The position numbers were made by a program, and so were the translations under genes. Below, piece by piece: positions 6,367 to 8,234 of a DNA stretch of 8,234 bases (position 1 is its first letter; the number at the start of each line of letters is the position of its first letter). Below the pieces are notes generated by a model, which worked only from the letters and a program-made list of their open reading frames with translations, searched no databases and was not told the origin of the DNA. Source of the DNA: an uncultured Bacilli bacterium (GTDB lineage: Bacteria; Bacillota_I; Bacilli_A; RF39; UBA660); assembly GCA_944331885.1 (NCBI GenBank), contig CALVJF010000030.1, positions 1 to 8,234 of the forward strand, written 5' to 3'.

Positions 6367-8164
6367 AGGCAACTTTATATAATTTACGAAGTACTTTAAT
6401 GTTACTTTTGGTTTTACGACAATGTTTTTCTAGAATTTGTTGTTTATGCATTAAGTATTGATAATTTTTATTTAGTTGATGTTTTAATTTAGTTAAATAA
6501 TTCATAAATTCATAATCATTAATTAGTTCAGGATATTTTTGAAGAGCTGTTTTTTCTAAATAATTTAAGTAAATTATATTTTCGTAATTAGTGTTAATAG
6601 CGCTATTTAGGAGATCTTGGCCTTTTTTTATTTGGTAAAATTCTTCTTTAGTATAAGGAATAGTTTGGCGTTTAAAGATGCGATTAAGAAAATTAAAATG
6701 GTTATTAATGAATATTCCAGCAGTAAAAAAAGCAAAGTATCTATTGCGAACAAAAGGTAAAGAAAGGATTAAAGGTAATTCTAAAGCTTTAGAAGCTTTT
6801 TTTAGTTTGAGTTTAATTAATTGTTTTTCTATTTCTTGACGTTGGGAATTAGTTAATTTTTCGATATCTTCGATTTGAGGAATAAACTTTTGGATATCTT
6901 GTTCATTTTCAAAATATAGTTTTTCTAATTCATTTTGTAAGTTTTCTATTTCTTCACTTTTAACATTTTCTTCGAGAAGATTTTCTTCAGTAGCGATATC
7001 TTTATTTTTTTGAAAGGAGATGTTTTTTTTCATTTGACGAAGTTTATCTTCTTGAAGAAGAAGTTTATTTTTTTGCTCTGGTGTAAGTAGATTTTCATAT
7101 TGGAGATAGTAATTATTTATTTTTTCAGTTAAAGCATTGATTTTAGTAATAAGATTATCATAGTTTTTATTTTCGAAATCTTCTTCAGCTTTTAGTTGAG
7201 AAAATTCAGCTTTGAGTTTTAAAATTTCAGGCTGAAAGTCAGGAATAGTAATAGGTTTTTTTTCTTCTTGTTTTTGGTCATCGAGTTTCTTTTCTTTACT
7301 TTCTTTTTCTTGAGTTTTTTCTTGTTCTTTGGGGAGTGAAATATCTTCTTTTTCTTCTAATTTTTGATTGGGATTTTCAATGATTGAAGAAATTACTTCT
7401 TTGTTTTCAGAAATAATTGGATTGTCTGGAAGATTTTGTTGCTCTTTAATTTGGGGACTGTCTACTATAAATGGAGATAATTCTTGAGGTGTTATTGTTG
7501 GTATTGGAATAGAATTTATTATAGGAAGAGGTATTTCTTCATTTAAAGCAGTAATTTGTTTAGAAAATTCCGGCTGTGATTGAGGAATATTATTGTCAGG
7601 TAAAGCTGCTTTTTGATTGATAGTTTTTGTTTCTTGTTCAAGATTTGGTTGTTGGCTTTTATTAAATATAATAGGAATTATTACATATTTAGAAATAGGT
7701 TTTGATGGTTCTAATTTAGGCAAATTGGGGATGGGACTTTGGAGTGGTTTTTCTTCAAAAACTTTTTTTATTAGTTTAGTTATTTTTTCTTCATCAAAGG
7801 TTAATATTTGGGGAGTTAATTTAGCTTTTATTTCTTTTATTTGTTCTTTTAATGAATAAGGAAGATTCTTTAAATCTAAGTTAGTTTCTTTGGCAACAAT
7901 TTTATCTAAAAGTTGATCTATTCGTTGAAAATCTAAAGTTTTGGGTGTAGTTTGAGGGTTTTGATTAGTTAGTGGTGTTTCAGGAAGAGAAGAATTGTCA
8001 GAAAAATTATTTATTTTTTCTTTTGGAGAAGAAGGTTTGTTGTTATTTGAGTTAGTTGGCGATACTTTTTCGTTAGAAGAAGTAAACATTTTAAATAAGC
8101 CACCTATAAATAGTAAAAACATTTTAAAGATTTTAATTATATAGTTTAGTATTTTTTGCAACAT
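6365..8164 (-). CDS. Unrecognised 599-aa protein: hydrophobic N-terminus, disordered linker, coiled coil, C-terminal domain
   Basis: I do not recognise the family. A hydrophobic, amphipathic-looking segment at about 5-27 (with FLLFIGGLF) may be a membrane anchor. Residues 28-75 are Ser/Asn/Pro-rich. A short ordered-looking patch (about 77-140) has helical DQLLDKIVAKE. Residues 140-310 are Pro/Gln/Ile/Asn- then Glu/Lys/Gln-rich low-complexity sequence, probably disordered. Residues about 310-460 are charged and helical, likely coiled coil. A second hydrophobic patch (about 461-493, with LPLILSLPFVRNRYFAFFTAGIF) precedes a basic, Tyr/Leu-rich helical end (505-599). The C-terminal part from about 440 looks the most domain-like. 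There is no catalytic motif or lipobox, and only one Cys (582). The ATG is supported by AAGGTG eight bases upstream. The design suggests a membrane- or envelope-associated scaffold or spacer; this is inference from composition only. The gene converges on the J-domain gene and shares its terminator. Confidence 0.75.
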   Translation of the reverse strand: MLQKILNYIIKIFKMFLLFIGGLFKMFTSSNEKVSPTNSNNNKPSSPKEKINNFSDNSSLPETPLTNQNPQTTPKTLDFQRIDQLLDKIVAKETNLDLKNLPYSLKEQIKEIKAKLTPQILTFDEEKITKLIKKVFEEKPLQSPIPNLPKLEPSKPISKYVIIPIIFNKSQQPNLEQETKTINQKAALPDNNIPQSQPEFSKQITALNEEIPLPIINSIPIPTITPQELSPFIVDSPQIKEQQNLPDNPIISENKEVISSIIENPNQKLEEKEDISLPKEQEKTQEKESKEKKLDDQKQEEKKPITIPDFQPEILKLKAEFSQLKAEEDFENKNYDNLITKINALTEKINNYYLQYENLLTPEQKNKLLLQEDKLRQMKKNISFQKNKDIATEENLLEENVKSEEIENLQNELEKLYFENEQDIQKFIPQIEDIEKLTNSQRQEIEKQLIKLKLKKASKALELPLILSLPFVRNRYFAFFTAGIFINNHFNFLNRIFKRQTIPYTKEEFYQIKKGQDLLNSAINTNYENIIYLNYLEKTALQKYPELINDYEFMNYLTKLKHQLNKNYQYLMHKQQILEKHCRKTKSNIKVLRKLYKVA

Positions 8165-8183
8165 AATTAATTCACCTTGGTAT

Positions 8184-8189
8184 ATAATA
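8184..8189 (-). promoter_or_regulatory. Possible -10 element for the 599-aa gene
   Basis: TATTAT on the minus strand lies 19 bases upstream of the ATG. The matching -35 position (about 8207-8212) is only a T run (TTTTTT), so the promoter is weak by consensus. Transcription would begin near 8177, at the ribosome binding site. The same bases hold TATAAT on the plus strand (8183-8188), so direction is ambiguous in such AT-rich sequence. Confidence 0.3.
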
Positions 8190-8199
8190 ACATATTTTT

Positions 8200-8230
8200 A
8201 AAAAAAAAAAAAGGAGGTGGCCCCCCTGAG
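8200..8230 (-). terminator. Probable leftward terminator of a gene beyond the right edge
   Basis: Read on the minus strand, AGGGGG (8229 to 8224 region) can pair with CCTCCT (down to about 8212) around a GCCA loop, with one G-U pair, followed by 13 T (8212 to 8200). A short GC-rich stem before a long U tract is the form of a rho-independent terminator for a leftward gene lying outside the window. The same bases on the plus strand read AAGGAGGTGG, an excellent Shine-Dalgarno sequence, so a rightward gene starting just past the edge is an alternative. The window ends too soon to decide. Confidence 0.45.
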
Positions 8231-8234
8231 AAAC

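Noticed and set aside
6900..7400. Tandem DNA repeats behind the Glu/Lys/Gln-rich protein stretch
   Set aside because: Many TTCTT-type runs occur, but no unit repeats with a fixed period; this is compositional bias rather than a repeat array.
7617..7859. 80-codon open frame on the plus strand
   Set aside because: It is antisense to the continuous 599-aa gene, with no supporting start signals or recognisable domain, so it looks like a shadow.
8206..8234. Similarity of the minus strand (CCACCTCCTT) to the 3' end of 16S rRNA
   Set aside because: Only the CACCTCCTT stretch matches. The adjoining CAGGGGGG sequence is unlike the conserved end of 16S rRNA.
8212..8234. 3' end of a tRNA ending in CCA on the minus strand
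   Set aside because: A CCA follows a G run, but no T-arm consensus is visible in the few bases available and the following U tract fits a terminator better.
1..8234. CRISPR array, insertion sequence or prophage
   Set aside because: No regularly spaced repeats, transposase, integrase or flanking inverted repeats were seen, and the genes are tightly packed with little free sequence.

Overview
The window is very AT-rich. All five gene ends are TAA, and the Trp codons in the large enzyme gene are TGG, so the standard bacterial code fits. The base composition, the Lys/Asn/Ile-rich proteins, AGGAG-type ribosome binding sites, short U-tailed terminators and a ferredoxin-dependent pyruvate oxidoreductase point to a strictly anaerobic low-GC Bacillota, possibly one of the uncultured Bacilli/Erysipelotrichia-like gut lineages. 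The lineage is inferred from general features only.

Layout, left to right. (1) Bases 20-343 (+) encode the end of a small single-pass membrane protein with a Gln/Val-rich tail; no normal start codon is visible. (2) A bidirectional hairpin at 342-372 separates it from a convergent gene at 371-1141 (-), a membrane-anchored protein with three tandem PepSY-like repeats. (3) An 87-bp gap carries back-to-back promoters driving the PepSY gene leftward and the 1121-aa pyruvate:ferredoxin oxidoreductase gene (1229-4594, +) rightward. (4) A strong terminator follows, then a near-consensus promoter and a 552-aa protein with an N-terminal J domain and no other DnaJ hallmarks (4691-6349, +). (5) A second bidirectional hairpin overlaps the end of that gene and separates it from a convergent 599-aa gene (6365-8164, -). 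That gene encodes an unrecognised protein with a hydrophobic N-terminus, a long disordered Pro/Gln/Glu/Lys-rich region, a coiled coil and a hydrophobic/basic C-terminal domain. (6) The last 30 bases hold a G/C-rich hairpin next to a 13-A run, readable as a leftward terminator of a gene outside the window.

Every gene looks like its own transcription unit, with its own promoter and/or terminator and a very short leader, so there is no clear operon. The PFOR is central energy metabolism (pyruvate to acetyl-CoA with reduced ferredoxin). The PepSY protein probably acts at the outer face of the membrane. The J-domain protein probably recruits DnaK to an unknown client. The 599-aa protein may be a membrane or envelope scaffold. 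I see no mobile element, CRISPR array, rRNA or convincing tRNA, and no clear defence or biosynthetic system. The least explained parts are the J-domain protein's large C-terminal region and the 599-aa protein.
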